A stretch of 51,510 bases of DNA from an uncultured Prevotellaceae bacterium (GTDB taxonomy: Bacteria > Bacteroidota > Bacteroidia > Bacteroidales > Bacteroidaceae). The notes under the pieces were generated by a model. That model saw nothing but the letters and a program-made list of their open reading frames with translations, did no database searches and was not told where the DNA came from. How positions within the stretch are numbered: the stretch's first letter is position 1; each line of letters begins with the position of its first letter. The translations under genes were made by a program, and so were the position numbers. The DNA lies in the NCBI GenBank assembly GCA_949299545.1, contig CASGAM010000009.1:1-51510 (forward strand), in the 5' to 3' direction. Below, one piece after another: positions 8,477 to 17,188 of this stretch.

Positions 8477-8566
8477 ATGAGAACATCATTCAGCACATAC
8501 TTTTATTTCTTCTTTTACTTTTACTTTAGCAACAAAGTGAAGCGGGAACTCGTATGTGTACAATAA
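8477..8566 (+). CDS. Phe/Tyr leader peptide of the aromatic operon
   Basis: A 29-residue ORF, ATG at 8477 and TAA at 8564-8566, too short for usual gene calling. Between codons 5 and 17 it has seven Phe and four Tyr codons; codons 8-17 are an unbroken run of these two residues (YFYFFFYFYF). The rest is unremarkable and ends VCVQ. It lies between a strong promoter and a hairpin terminator, upstream of pheA, the DAHP synthase fusion and tyrA. Its composition fits a ribosome-stalling sensor for charged tRNA-Phe and tRNA-Tyr. It is not expected to function as a protein. Confidence 0.88.
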   Translation: MRTSFSTYFYFFFYFYFSNKVKRELVCVQ

Positions 8567-8631
8567 ATGAATATAAAACAAATAAAACATAAATAAAAAA
8601 GGTCCCGCTTCATTTTGAATCGGGACCTTTT
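8519..8631 (+). promoter_or_regulatory. transcription attenuator with three alternative stems
   Basis: Stem 1:2 pairs 8519-8527 (inside the Phe/Tyr codons) with 8534-8542, nine pairs and a 6-nt loop. Stem 2:3, the antiterminator, pairs 8534-8547 with 8603-8616, fourteen pairs with one G-U. Stem 3:4, the terminator, pairs 8597-8607 with 8621-8631, plus TTCA/TGAA inside. A ribosome stalled on the Phe/Tyr run covers segment 1 and frees segment 2 to pair with 3. Rapid translation leaves segment 3 to form the terminator. Confidence 0.85.
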
Positions 8632-8634
8632 GCA
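8597..8634 (+). terminator. attenuator terminator hairpin
   Basis: AAAAGGTCCCG pairs perfectly with CGGGACCTTTT. An inner TTCA/TGAA stem continues after one mismatch. The U tract is short (TTTTGCAT), so termination may be partial. It ends 13 nt before the pheA ATG. Confidence 0.8.
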
Positions 8635-8647
8635 TAAATAAACAAAC

Positions 8648-9490
8648 ATGAAACGAATCGCAATCCAAGGAATCAAAGGCTCCTACCATGACATAGCCGC
8701 ACACTATTATTTCGACAAAGAAGACATAGAATTAATTTGCTGCTCCACCTTTGAAGAAGTGTTCGAAGTCGTTAAACAGGATAGCACTGTCATGGGAATG
8801 GTAGCTATTGAAAACACTATAGCAGGCAGTCTGTTACACAATTACGAATTACTCTGCCAAAGCAATCTCACCATTATCGGTGAACATAAACTACGTATAT
8901 CACATAGTTTAGTATGCCTACCCGAAGATAATTTAGAAGATATAACAGAAGTCAATTCCCATCCCGTAGCTCTCATGCAATGCCGTGACTTCCTAAACAA
9001 TCACCCACAATTCAAAGTCGTAGAAGGTGAAGACACAGCTGGATCTGCTGAAATTATCAGTCGTAAACATTTACGCGGCCATGCAGCCATCTGTTCTAAA
9101 TTTACGGCACCACTTTATGGCATGAAGGTATTAGAAGAAGGTATCGAAACAAACAAACATAATTTTACACGTTTTTTAGTCATCTGTCAACCACAACGTG
9201 CCAACCTTATGCGCGACATCCGCCAAGTAAATAAAGCAAGTTTAGTATTTTCGCTTCCCCATGAAGAAGGTTCACTTTCACAAGTACTGTCTATACTTTC
9301 TTTTTACAAGCAGAATCTGACAAAAATACAGTCACTTCCGTTAATTGGGAAAGAATGGCAATACATGTTTTACGTAGATCTGGCATTTGACGACTACACA
9401 CGCTATTCACAGAGTCTAGACGCAATCACCCCACTGACAAAAGAACTTAAAATATTAGGAGAGTATCAAGATGGAAGACAAACAGTATAA
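8648..9490 (+). CDS. pheA: prephenate dehydratase
   Basis: A 280-residue monofunctional prephenate dehydratase that converts prephenate to phenylpyruvate for phenylalanine synthesis. The catalytic domain occupies roughly residues 1-180 (GIKGSYHDIAA, VAIENTIAGS). A C-terminal ACT domain follows (SLVFSLPHEEGSLSQVLSIL), with IQSLP in the place of the usual ESRP feedback motif. There is no chorismate mutase domain here; that activity is fused to the DAHP synthase two genes later. It is the first structural gene after the attenuator, and its 3' end overlaps the aminotransferase by 20 nt. Confidence 0.95.
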   Translation: MKRIAIQGIKGSYHDIAAHYYFDKEDIELICCSTFEEVFEVVKQDSTVMGMVAIENTIAGSLLHNYELLCQSNLTIIGEHKLRISHSLVCLPEDNLEDITEVNSHPVALMQCRDFLNNHPQFKVVEGEDTAGSAEIISRKHLRGHAAICSKFTAPLYGMKVLEEGIETNKHNFTRFLVICQPQRANLMRDIRQVNKASLVFSLPHEEGSLSQVLSILSFYKQNLTKIQSLPLIGKEWQYMFYVDLAFDDYTRYSQSLDAITPLTKELKILGEYQDGRQTV

Positions 9491-10661
9491 CATAAATATT
9501 AAACCAGCAGATAGGCTTGCCAACGTAAAAGAATACTATTTCTCAACCAAAGGCAAGGAAATTGCAAAGCTTAACGCCGAAGGAATGGACATCATCAGTT
9601 TAGCCATCGGCAGTCCAGACATGCCACCTTCCGAGCAAACCATCGAAACTCTTTGTACACAAGCCAGACACAGCGATGTGCATGGCTATCAACCTACAAC
9701 GGGCATACCAGAGTTGCGTAAAGCTATGGCTGGATTCTACAAACGTTGGTACGATGTCGACCTAGACCCGGCCACTGAGATACAGCCACTTATAGGTTCA
9801 AAAGAAGGTATTTTGCATGTTACTTTAGCATTCGTCAATCCTGGCGAACAAGTATTAGTCCCCAATCCGGGTTACCCTACCTATACTTCACTTAACCGTA
9901 TCCTCGGTAGCGAAATCGTCACATACGATCTCACACCGGAAAATCACTGGCAACCGGATTTCGAAGCGTTGGAGAAAATGGATCTAAGCCGTGTAAAAAT
10001 AATGTGGACAAACTATCCCAATATGCCTACTGGCGCTAACGCTCGTATGGAAACCTATGAGAAATTGGTGGACTTTGCCTTACGACACAATATAATCATT
10101 GTAAATGACAACCCTTACAGTTTCATTCTCAATGAGAAGCCACTCAGCATTCTGCAAGTACCGGGAGCAAAACGATGCTGTATAGAATTCAACTCCATGA
10201 GCAAGAGTCACAACATGCCGGGGTGGCGTGTAGGCCTCCTCGCCACTAATGCTAAGTTTGTCAGCTGGATTCTGAAAGTAAAAAGTAATATTGATTCAGG
10301 AACGTTCCGTCCGATGCAGCTTGCAGCAGCAGCAGCATATGAAAATGACAAAGAATGGCATCATCAGGCGAATATCACCACTTATGCCGAACGCCGAGCA
10401 TTAGCAGAAGAAATCATGCACACATTAGGATGCAGTTTCGACTCCGAACAAGTAGGTATGTTCTTATGGGGGCGAATTCCAGATAGTTATAATGACGTGG
10501 AACAACTTACTGAAAAAGTCCTACACGAGGCTCGTGTCTTCATAACGCCGGGATTTATCTTTGGCAGCAACGGACGTCGTTACATCCGTATCTCGCTCTG
10601 TGCCAAAAAAGAAAGAATCGCTGAAGCATTAGAACGTATCCGCACCGTATTTAACAAATAG
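9471..10661 (+). CDS. PLP-dependent aminotransferase (class I/II), aromatic pathway
   Basis: A 396-residue fold-type I aminotransferase. The PLP lysine is Lys245 in SMSKSHNMPGWR, and the N-terminal GSPDMPP and the NPGYPTY and NYPNMPTG segments are standard for the family. It starts inside the last 20 nt of pheA, so the two are translationally coupled. In this operon it most likely carries out the final transamination of phenylpyruvate and 4-hydroxyphenylpyruvate, or of prephenate. Family members of this type are often labelled LL-diaminopimelate aminotransferase-like, so substrate assignment rests on context. Confidence 0.88.
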   Translation: MEDKQYNINIKPADRLANVKEYYFSTKGKEIAKLNAEGMDIISLAIGSPDMPPSEQTIETLCTQARHSDVHGYQPTTGIPELRKAMAGFYKRWYDVDLDPATEIQPLIGSKEGILHVTLAFVNPGEQVLVPNPGYPTYTSLNRILGSEIVTYDLTPENHWQPDFEALEKMDLSRVKIMWTNYPNMPTGANARMETYEKLVDFALRHNIIIVNDNPYSFILNEKPLSILQVPGAKRCCIEFNSMSKSHNMPGWRVGLLATNAKFVSWILKVKSNIDSGTFRPMQLAAAAAYENDKEWHHQANITTYAERRALAEEIMHTLGCSFDSEQVGMFLWGRIPDSYNDVEQLTEKVLHEARVFITPGFIFGSNGRRYIRISLCAKKERIAEALERIRTVFNK

Positions 10662-10705
10662 ACAAACATAAATAGCTAAATATAAACCTCAAACTATACA
10701 CGAAC

Positions 10706-11776
10706 ATGGAACTGAATCTTTCACCATTAAATCTATCCGGCATCGATGAAACCAAACGTCCACTTGTCATTGCCGGCCCCTGCAGTGCAGAGACAGAAGA
10801 ACAAGTAATGAATACCGCACGACAATTAGCACAGAAAGGTATTAAAATATTCCGTGCAGGCGTATGGAAGCCACGTACCAAACCAGGTGGTTTTGAAGGC
10901 AAGGGTGAAGAAGCCCTCCCTTGGCTCAAACGAGTTAAAGAAGAAACAGGCATGTTGACCTCAACCGAGGTTGCAACCCCTAAGCATGTGGAATGTGCGC
11001 TCAATGCTGGTATTGATCTTTTATGGATTGGAGCACGTACCAGCGCCAATCCATTCGCAATGCAAGAACTGGCCGACTCACTCAAAGGTATAGACATCCC
11101 CGTTCTGGTTAAAAATCCAGTCAATCCAGATCTTGAACTTTGGATTGGTGCATTGGAACGTATCAACGGTGCTGGCGTCAATCGTCTTGGTGCTATCCAC
11201 CGCGGATTCTCAAGCATTGACCAAAAAATCTACCGTAACGCCCCTATGTGGCATATTCCGATCGAGCTGCATCGCAGATGTCCACAATTACCTATCTTTT
11301 GCGACCCGAGCCATATCGGCGGCCGCCGCGATCTCATCGCTCCTCTCTGCCAACAAGCTATGGACATGGGCTTCGCAGGATTGATTGTTGAAAGTCATTG
11401 CAACCCGGATGAAGCATGGAGCGATGCAAAACAACAAGTACTGCCGGATGTTCTCGATTTCATACTTGACCGCCTTGTGGTCCGCGAAAGCAGTGAGTTA
11501 ACCGAAAGCCTTGCAGCCCTACGTAAACAAATCGATGAGTTAGATAACGAACTGATGAACCTGTTAACGAAACGTATGCGTGTGAGCCGCGAAATCGCTG
11601 TTTACAAAAAAGAACACAATATGGCTGTCGTGCAAACCGGACGCTATTCGGAAATCCTTGAAAAACGAGGCGCACAAGGTGTACTTTGTGGTATGGATGC
11701 AGACTTCATCAAAAAAATCTACGAAGCCATTCACGAAGAAAGTGTCAGACAACAAACGGAACTTATCAATAAATAA
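10706..11776 (+). CDS. aroF: bifunctional DAHP synthase / chorismate mutase
   Basis: A 356-residue fusion. Residues 1 to about 255 are a type I (KDO8P-synthase-like) DAHP synthase: VIAGPCSAETEEQ, KPRTKPGGFEGKG, then the metal-site CDPSHIGG and ESHCNPDEAWSD. Residues 265-350 are an AroQ-type chorismate mutase (LRKQIDELDNELMNLLTKRM). The enzyme thus feeds the shikimate pathway and also makes prephenate, the substrate of PheA and TyrA on either side. In related fusions the mutase domain is the allosteric sensor for the end product. The gene symbol is used loosely: aroF, aroG and aroA are all applied to this fusion. Confidence 0.95.
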   Translation: MELNLSPLNLSGIDETKRPLVIAGPCSAETEEQVMNTARQLAQKGIKIFRAGVWKPRTKPGGFEGKGEEALPWLKRVKEETGMLTSTEVATPKHVECALNAGIDLLWIGARTSANPFAMQELADSLKGIDIPVLVKNPVNPDLELWIGALERINGAGVNRLGAIHRGFSSIDQKIYRNAPMWHIPIELHRRCPQLPIFCDPSHIGGRRDLIAPLCQQAMDMGFAGLIVESHCNPDEAWSDAKQQVLPDVLDFILDRLVVRESSELTESLAALRKQIDELDNELMNLLTKRMRVSREIAVYKKEHNMAVVQTGRYSEILEKRGAQGVLCGMDADFIKKIYEAIHEESVRQQTELINK

Positions 11777-11788
11777 GCATTTGCAGAA

Positions 11789-12562
11789 ATGAGAATATTA
11801 GTTTTAGGAGCAGGAAAAATGGGATCGTTCTTTGTTGACCTCCTCAGTTTTGAACATGAAATGGCTGTTTATGAAATTGATTCCAAAAGAATGCGTTTCC
11901 TCTACAATACCCAACGCTTTACTTCGATTGACGAAATCGACGCTTTCAAGCCGGAATTAGTCATCAATGCAGTAACATTGAAATACACGCTTGAAATATT
12001 CAATCAAGTTATTCCACACCTGCCAAAAGACTGTATCCTGAGTGATATATCATCCGTAAAGACAGGTTTCAAGGAATTTTACGAGAATACAGGCATGCGC
12101 TACGTAAGTACGCATCCCATGTTTGGACCGACATTTGCTAACCTTGGAAGCCTCAGCAACGAAAATGCCATCATCATCAATGAAGGTGATTACATGGGAC
12201 GTATTTTCTTCCGCGACCTCTATAATCGTTTGGGATTGCATATTTGCGAATATTCATTCGACGAACACGACGAGACAATGGCGTACTCACTCAGTATTCC
12301 TTTTGTGTCGACGTTTGTATTCGCTGCGGTAATGAAACATCAAGACGCACCAGGTACGACATTCAAACGTCATCTGAAAATAGCACATGGTGTACTCGGA
12401 GAAGACGACTGCCTGTTAAGAGAGATTCTCTTTAATCCGCGAACGAAAAAGCAAGTAGCCCGTGTACGTGAAGAATTGAAAAGTCTTATATCTATCATAG
12501 ACAATCATGATGAAGAGGCCTTGAATAATTATTTAACTCGTATCCGCGAAAATGTTAAATAA
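11789..12562 (+). CDS. tyrA: prephenate dehydrogenase
   Basis: A 257-residue NAD(P)-dependent prephenate dehydrogenase that makes 4-hydroxyphenylpyruvate for tyrosine. The Rossmann motif VLGAGKMGSFF is at the N-terminus. STHPMFGPTF, with the conserved histidine, follows near residues 110-120, and a helical dimerisation domain completes it. It has no ACT or chorismate mutase domain. It is the last gene of the operon, 12 nt after the fusion gene. Its presence explains why the leader peptide contains Tyr as well as Phe codons. Confidence 0.93.
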   Translation: MRILVLGAGKMGSFFVDLLSFEHEMAVYEIDSKRMRFLYNTQRFTSIDEIDAFKPELVINAVTLKYTLEIFNQVIPHLPKDCILSDISSVKTGFKEFYENTGMRYVSTHPMFGPTFANLGSLSNENAIIINEGDYMGRIFFRDLYNRLGLHICEYSFDEHDETMAYSLSIPFVSTFVFAAVMKHQDAPGTTFKRHLKIAHGVLGEDDCLLREILFNPRTKKQVARVREELKSLISIIDNHDEEALNNYLTRIRENVK

Positions 12563-12608
12563 GTAATAAATCACATTTGTGTAGCTCCTAATAATTTAAA
12601 CGAAAAAG

Positions 12609-12672
12609 AACCACACTTTCTTTGAGACTGCTTAATAATGATAAAGCGGTGAAAAGATAGTGTGGTTTCTTT
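12609..12672 (+). terminator. terminator of the aromatic operon
   Basis: AACCACACT (12609-12617) pairs with AGTGTGGTT (12659-12667). An inner stem ACTGCTT/AAGCGGT (12627-12650) gives a compound hairpin. A T-rich run follows, 46 nt past the tyrA stop. Confidence 0.7.
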
Positions 12673-12763
12673 GTTTGACTCTTTAAATTAACGTGAGTTC
12701 GATATGTACAATCAAACGGCATAATATTAAGCCAAAATCTTGGTTCTCAGATTATCGCCATCT

Positions 12764-12804
12764 GATAAAAATAGCGAGATATTGCCTTTTGACAATATCT
12801 CGCT
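12764..12804 (-). terminator. terminator of the minus-strand gene at 12878
   Basis: A perfect 12-bp stem, AGCGAGATATTG (12773-12784) with its complement at 12793-12804, 8-nt loop. On the minus strand it is followed by ATTTTTATC, so it acts in that direction. Confidence 0.75.
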
Positions 12805-12877
12805 AAAACATAATCTTTAAAGGATAGGACAATTATTAACCAAATAACAGAGGATTATATTTTACTTTCACCGCATT

Positions 12878-13435
12878 TTACAACTTTGCAGGCTCCTGCA
12901 TTTCTTTTCCTGCCCCAGGCACTGTAGTTGAAGGACTGCGCATTTCTCTACGCGGCCTCATTTGACGTGCATCGGGACCAGTAACACCTTTACGTCCGAC
13001 ACGCATATCCGGCCTAAAATTAGCCGGAACAACAAATCTGTTGCTATGTCCAAACACCATCTGCAACTGACGGGCATTCAGAATGCCTTTAAACTTTTTA
13101 TAATATTTCTTTTCCAAATCAAGGCGTTTCTGACGAATATCAAAACCTTGCTCAATACGTGCTTCTATCTCCTTATCTGTTAACTCTGACACCGGTTTCT
13201 TATCTGTTTCCGGTGCCGGAACAACATTCTTCAGTTCATTCATATACTCTTGATACAAAGGAAGGAATTTTGCCTTGGCAGCATCGTCAAGCAACATACG
13301 ACGTGAAAGGTCTTCCGCGCGACGTTCTACACGTTGTTCAGGTGTAGGTTTCTGGCGTCCAGCGATATTTTTCTGAGCCATAGAGGGTAAAACAGTCATA
13401 CTGGCAACGGCCACTATCATCAAAATCTTTTTCAT
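12878..13435 (-). CDS. small exported protein, Spy/DUF4890-like
   Basis: A 185-residue protein starting at MKKILMIVAVASM. A longer reading 10 codons upstream lacks signal-peptide character, so this start is chosen. A signal peptide is followed by PSMAQ at about residues 17-21 and then a charged helical region (PTPEQRVERRAEDLSRRM) with a length and pattern like the small Bacteroidetes periplasmic proteins of the DUF4890 or Spy/LTXXQ kind. The last 50 residues are basic and proline-rich. Monocistronic with a strong terminator. The function is unknown; a periplasmic chaperone-like role is only a guess from the resemblance. Confidence 0.65.
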   Translation of the reverse strand: MKKILMIVAVASMTVLPSMAQKNIAGRQKPTPEQRVERRAEDLSRRMLLDDAAKAKFLPLYQEYMNELKNVVPAPETDKKPVSELTDKEIEARIEQGFDIRQKRLDLEKKYYKKFKGILNARQLQMVFGHSNRFVVPANFRPDMRVGRKGVTGPDARQMRPRREMRSPSTTVPGAGKEMQEPAKL

Positions 13436-13587
13436 TAGTTTGTTTTTTTTATTTGAGTTCAACAATTATCAGCGGTTACGGTAAACATTCGACGTCGGTA
13501 CCAATTATCGTCGCTTGGTTTTCCAACCGCGTATTGTTTTGACGCCCAAAACAAATAATGGTTTAAGCCCAATGATGTTAATTCATT

Positions 13588-14448
13588 TTAATCTGACGTT
13601 TTTTGGTAGACCCTGACATAATCCACCTCATAACGCATTGGATAGGCATTTTCAGCTATCTGACCACCATTATCGCCTCCTACCGCCAAGTTAAGCAATA
13701 TATAATGCGGCTGGCGAAACGGATTACATTTTTTACCGATACTGCCATTGAAAGTCTCGGATAACTTTATCTCATTGAGCAGTTCATTGTCTAAATAAAG
13801 CCGAATGTAGTCTTCATCCCAATCCATCCGCCATACATGAAACTCGCTAGCCCAATCTGGGTTCTGTGCAAGAAAATAAGAAAAAGGCGTTGCTTTGCTA
13901 TTCCATTTCGCATGCCACCGTTGTTCTGTTCCCCATGCGGCATTAGCCATGATAACCGGATCACCGTTAATTCTGTAAAACTCCATAACATCGATTTCCC
14001 CACAAGAAGGCCATTCCATCTCTGTACCAAGTGTCCAAATAGCAGGCCAAGCTCCTTTAGCCACCGGAATGCGCGCTCGCACTTCTAAACGTCCATACAG
14101 AAAATGGAATTTACCATTTGTCGTCAACGAAGATGAAGTACATTCTACATAACGTCTTGACTGCCGCCAGTCCGCACTACCCTCACGATACAACGGATTA
14201 AGACGTTTCTCCTGTTTTGCTTCTATCACCAAAAGTCCGTCCCTACAAACTGCATTATCAGATTGATACCACTGCCATTCGCGATTTCTCACAAATCCTT
14301 CCTCGAAATTCCATTTCTCAATATCTGGTGCCCCATTCTGAATAAATTCATCCTGCCAAACCAAACGGTAATCCTGCGCTTCAACACACAATGACACCCC
14401 CATCGCTGCACCCCACACAACCATCATTTTCCTTAATATGTTTCTCAT
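13588..14448 (-). CDS. glycoside hydrolase family 16 enzyme (laminarinase-like)
   Basis: A 286-residue secreted beta-glucanase-type GH16 enzyme. A signal peptide of about 24 residues (ending VEA-Q) precedes a single jelly-roll domain. The catalytic signature GEIDVMEF places Glu151 as nucleophile, Asp153 as helper and Glu156 as acid/base; the extra Met gives the beta-bulge typical of the laminarinase/agarase-like subgroups. WPAIWTLG and LNLAVGG are further family marks. It is divergent from the GH43 gene, 136 nt away, and no susC/susD pair is nearby. Beta-1,3-glucan is the likeliest substrate, but other GH16 substrates are not excluded. Confidence 0.9.
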   Translation of the reverse strand: MRNILRKMMVVWGAAMGVSLCVEAQDYRLVWQDEFIQNGAPDIEKWNFEEGFVRNREWQWYQSDNAVCRDGLLVIEAKQEKRLNPLYREGSADWRQSRRYVECTSSSLTTNGKFHFLYGRLEVRARIPVAKGAWPAIWTLGTEMEWPSCGEIDVMEFYRINGDPVIMANAAWGTEQRWHAKWNSKATPFSYFLAQNPDWASEFHVWRMDWDEDYIRLYLDNELLNEIKLSETFNGSIGKKCNPFRQPHYILLNLAVGGDNGGQIAENAYPMRYEVDYVRVYQKTSD

Positions 14449-14534
14449 GTTACTTCTTATTTTATATTACCAATAAAACTTTCTTTTATCACATGTAAAG
14501 ATAATCATAACATACATATAATAAAACAAATGCT

Positions 14535-14565
14535 TTTCATATTTATAAAAGATAGAGTATCTTTG
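14535..14565 (+). promoter_or_regulatory. promoter of the GH43 gene
   Basis: TTTC (14535-14538), a 19-nt spacer and TATCTTTG (14558-14565). The ATG is 20 nt downstream. Confidence 0.6.
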
Positions 14566-14584
14566 CAGAAATCCTAATTCCAAT

Positions 14585-17068
14585 ATGAGAACATTTATAC
14601 ACACACATCCACGTACAAAAATACTATTATTTTACGCACTGATTTTTCCTATAACGGTCAATGCTGATGACATCATCTCTTTACCTGAACCTTTCGCAAA
14701 ATATTCTTTTGAGCAAGCGCTGCCTAAAGATGACAAAAGTCAATGGGAAGGTAGTTTGGAAAATAAAGCAGAAATCATAAAGATAGGGAAAGGACATGTT
14801 TTGTTTACTGGCGCAGAAAACGGCTACATGGATCTCGGCGAAAACACCGGTAAAGCGTTTTTCACTGGGGTGAATGACTTTACACTCAGCATTGATGTCT
14901 ACTCGGATAAAGATAACAACCTCAACAATTTAGGAAACTTCATCTGCAGTTTCTCGGATACTTATCCGGTTATTTACGGTAATAACCAAGATAATGTGCA
15001 ATACATTTTTTTAGGCGCAAAATCCGTATCATACACAATCAATAACCGTAATTATGCCGGCCAGCAAAGTGCCGGATACAGCAATAATATTGCAAGCGGT
15101 ACGTGGCAAAACATCACGTATGTACAAGAAGGTGACAACGGAAAACTTTACCTTAACGGCGAAATCATCGGCGAGAACAACAACATAACCATCAAACCAG
15201 CCATCATGGCAGAACAATTCCGCCACAACTGGCTCGGTCGCTCATGCTGGGGTGCAGACGCCTACTTGAAAAATGCCTACTTAGACAACTTCCAGATTTT
15301 CCATACCGCACTTAGCAAGAATCAAGTGGCCATCTTGTGCGAAGGACTTAACGAAAAAAACACAGAAATGCGTTTATACAAGTTATTGTCCTCTATAGAC
15401 TTAGGAAACTTAGAAAGACTTAAAGAAGACATCATCCTGCCGACATCGATAGACGGGTTTCCCGTCACATGGACATCATCAGACCCCTCAACCATTACGA
15501 CAGGAGGCATCGTCACCCGCCCCTCGTACGATGAACCTGACAGGGAAGTAACTCTAACAGCCACCATCACATCAGAAGGTCTCAGCGAAAGCCGTACATT
15601 CAAAGCCACAGTGTTGCATCTATACACAGATTTTGCAAGTGTAGAACTTGATGCAGAACGTTTAAACATCCCGACAGGTTATCTCAACAATGCAAAATGG
15701 TATATTCCTTTAGACAGCATTGGAGAATATGACAGCAAAATTACATGGGCATCGTCAGACCCTTCATATATCACAAACAAAGGCGAACTACTCACACTGT
15801 CCGATAAGGAGAGTAAACAAGTAAAAGTCACTCTCACCGCCACCATCAGCAAAGGCAGTGAAGAACGAAAGAAAAATTTTGAAGCTACAATAGCCTATCC
15901 GGAAGATGTTTACGACGGTTATCTGTTTGCCTATTTTGAAGGTTCTGGTGACGGCGCCCTCCAGGAACACCTGCGCTTTGGTGTAAGCGCCAATGCCACA
16001 GACTGGAAAGCCCTCAACAACAATAATCCCATCATCATGTCAGACACTATATCCCAATCGGGAGGCATACGCGATCCACATATCCTTCGCGGAGAAGACG
16101 GCCATACTTTTTATATTGTGGCAACCGACATGTACGTTCACCGCTATGGCTGGGGCGCCAATCCTGGCATCGTACTCATGAAGTCTGACAACCTCATCGA
16201 CTGGAGTCATGCCAGCATCAATCTTGCAGAAAACTATCCCGAAAACTTTGGCGATGCCTATTGGGTATGGGCACCGCAAACCATCTATGATCCATCGGCA
16301 GGGAAATACATGGTTTACTTCACATTGAAACGTTCCACTTCATCCGATCTCATCACATATTATGCCTATGCCAACAAAGACTTTACTGCATTTGAATCAG
16401 AACCGCAAATCCTGTTCAGTGCAAAATACGGTTCCATCGATAACGACATCATTTATAAGGACGGACTGTGGCACTTGTTTTACAAAGGCAATACCAAAAA
16501 CGAGAATGGTGAGGAATATATCAACGGCATACAGCAAGCTGTCTGCCCCACCCTGCACGGCGAGTGGGAAGAAGATTTCATTTATTTGGATGTCTATGCA
16601 GGGAAAACGCCCGTGGAAGGTTCCGGCATCTTCAAACTGAACGATGGTAACGGCTACGTACTGATGTACGACCTTTATACATCGCTACGCTATGAATATC
16701 AGACCAGTCAAGACTTGTTTGATTTCGGTATGGTTTCTCATTCTTTTACCAAGGACTTCAATCCGCGCCACGGGACCGTTACAGGCATAACCCGCGAAGA
16801 AGCCATAAAGCTGAATGCAAAATGGGGCGGCGTTCCTGAAGATCTGTTGACGCATGTCGAAGACACAAAAACTACCGGTTCCCCGTTTATATGGCAACAA
16901 GGCAACAAAATCTGTTTTAAATCTTCAAAAACGGAAACACTCAGAATATGTACGCCCGACGGCAGACTACTGACAACCGACCAGTTAGTACCAGGCGAGA
17001 TATTCAGCATCGCACTAAAACCCGGCATATACCTTGCAAACGGCCTTAAAATAGCTGTACAACAATAA
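14585..17068 (+). CDS. multidomain exported GH43-like glycosidase (LamG, two aBig, GH43)
   Basis: An 827-residue secreted protein. A signal peptide (about 1-28) is followed by a LamG/concanavalin A-like domain at 30-255, then two copies of an atrophied bacterial Ig-like unit at about 262-345 and 350-440 (both carry the WxSSDPS signature: TWTSSDPSTIT and TWASSDPSYIT). A five-bladed GH43-type domain runs from about 445 to 760, with the catalytic-base region GGIRDPHIL (Asp497) and the later WVWAPQ motif. A short C-terminal beta domain follows, perhaps for sorting. The likely substrate is an arabinoxylan- or arabinan-type polymer, but GH43 subfamily assignment cannot be made by eye. It stands alone, divergent from the GH16 gene. 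Confidence 0.85.
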   Translation: MRTFIHTHPRTKILLFYALIFPITVNADDIISLPEPFAKYSFEQALPKDDKSQWEGSLENKAEIIKIGKGHVLFTGAENGYMDLGENTGKAFFTGVNDFTLSIDVYSDKDNNLNNLGNFICSFSDTYPVIYGNNQDNVQYIFLGAKSVSYTINNRNYAGQQSAGYSNNIASGTWQNITYVQEGDNGKLYLNGEIIGENNNITIKPAIMAEQFRHNWLGRSCWGADAYLKNAYLDNFQIFHTALSKNQVAILCEGLNEKNTEMRLYKLLSSIDLGNLERLKEDIILPTSIDGFPVTWTSSDPSTITTGGIVTRPSYDEPDREVTLTATITSEGLSESRTFKATVLHLYTDFASVELDAERLNIPTGYLNNAKWYIPLDSIGEYDSKITWASSDPSYITNKGELLTLSDKESKQVKVTLTATISKGSEERKKNFEATIAYPEDVYDGYLFAYFEGSGDGALQEHLRFGVSANATDWKALNNNNPIIMSDTISQSGGIRDPHILRGEDGHTFYIVATDMYVHRYGWGANPGIVLMKSDNLIDWSHASINLAENYPENFGDAYWVWAPQTIYDPSAGKYMVYFTLKRSTSSDLITYYAYANKDFTAFESEPQILFSAKYGSIDNDIIYKDGLWHLFYKGNTKNENGEEYINGIQQAVCPTLHGEWEEDFIYLDVYAGKTPVEGSGIFKLNDGNGYVLMYDLYTSLRYEYQTSQDLFDFGMVSHSFTKDFNPRHGTVTGITREEAIKLNAKWGGVPEDLLTHVEDTKTTGSPFIWQQGNKICFKSSKTETLRICTPDGRLLTTDQLVPGEIFSIALKPGIYLANGLKIAVQQ

Positions 17069-17110
17069 TATCATAACAAATTAAAAACACGTTGAGACAA
17101 TAAAACAAAA

Positions 17111-17153
17111 GACATGACCGGATAATTAAACAAAAAAATTATCCGGCCATGTC
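17111..17153. repeat. strong inverted repeat before the ECF sigma gene
   Basis: GACATG and CCGGATAATT, separated by one base, pair with AATTATCCGG and CATGTC across a 9-nt loop; one A/C mismatch in seventeen positions. On the plus strand it has no T tract, so it is a poor terminator for the GH43 gene unless Rho-aided. It ends 35 nt before the sigma gene start. Confidence 0.65.
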
Positions 17154-17188
17154 ACATTTGCCTGCATCCATACGTCTTAACAGTAGAA

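Larger units (their letters stand above)
12563..12877. other. convergent intergenic region with two terminators
   Basis: 315 nt between the tyrA stop and the stop of the minus-strand gene at 12878. It contains one hairpin for each direction (listed separately). No ORF or RNA gene was recognised in the rest. Confidence 0.6.

Noticed and set aside
8486-8704. 72-codon minus-strand frame across the pheA leader
   Set aside because: It is the antisense of the attenuator region; the plus-strand leader ORF, stems and promoter account for the sequence.
10651-11217. 188-codon minus-strand frame inside the DAHP synthase gene
   Set aside because: Shadow of a well-conserved enzyme; composition is Ser/Arg-rich, as expected from the antisense of this codon usage.
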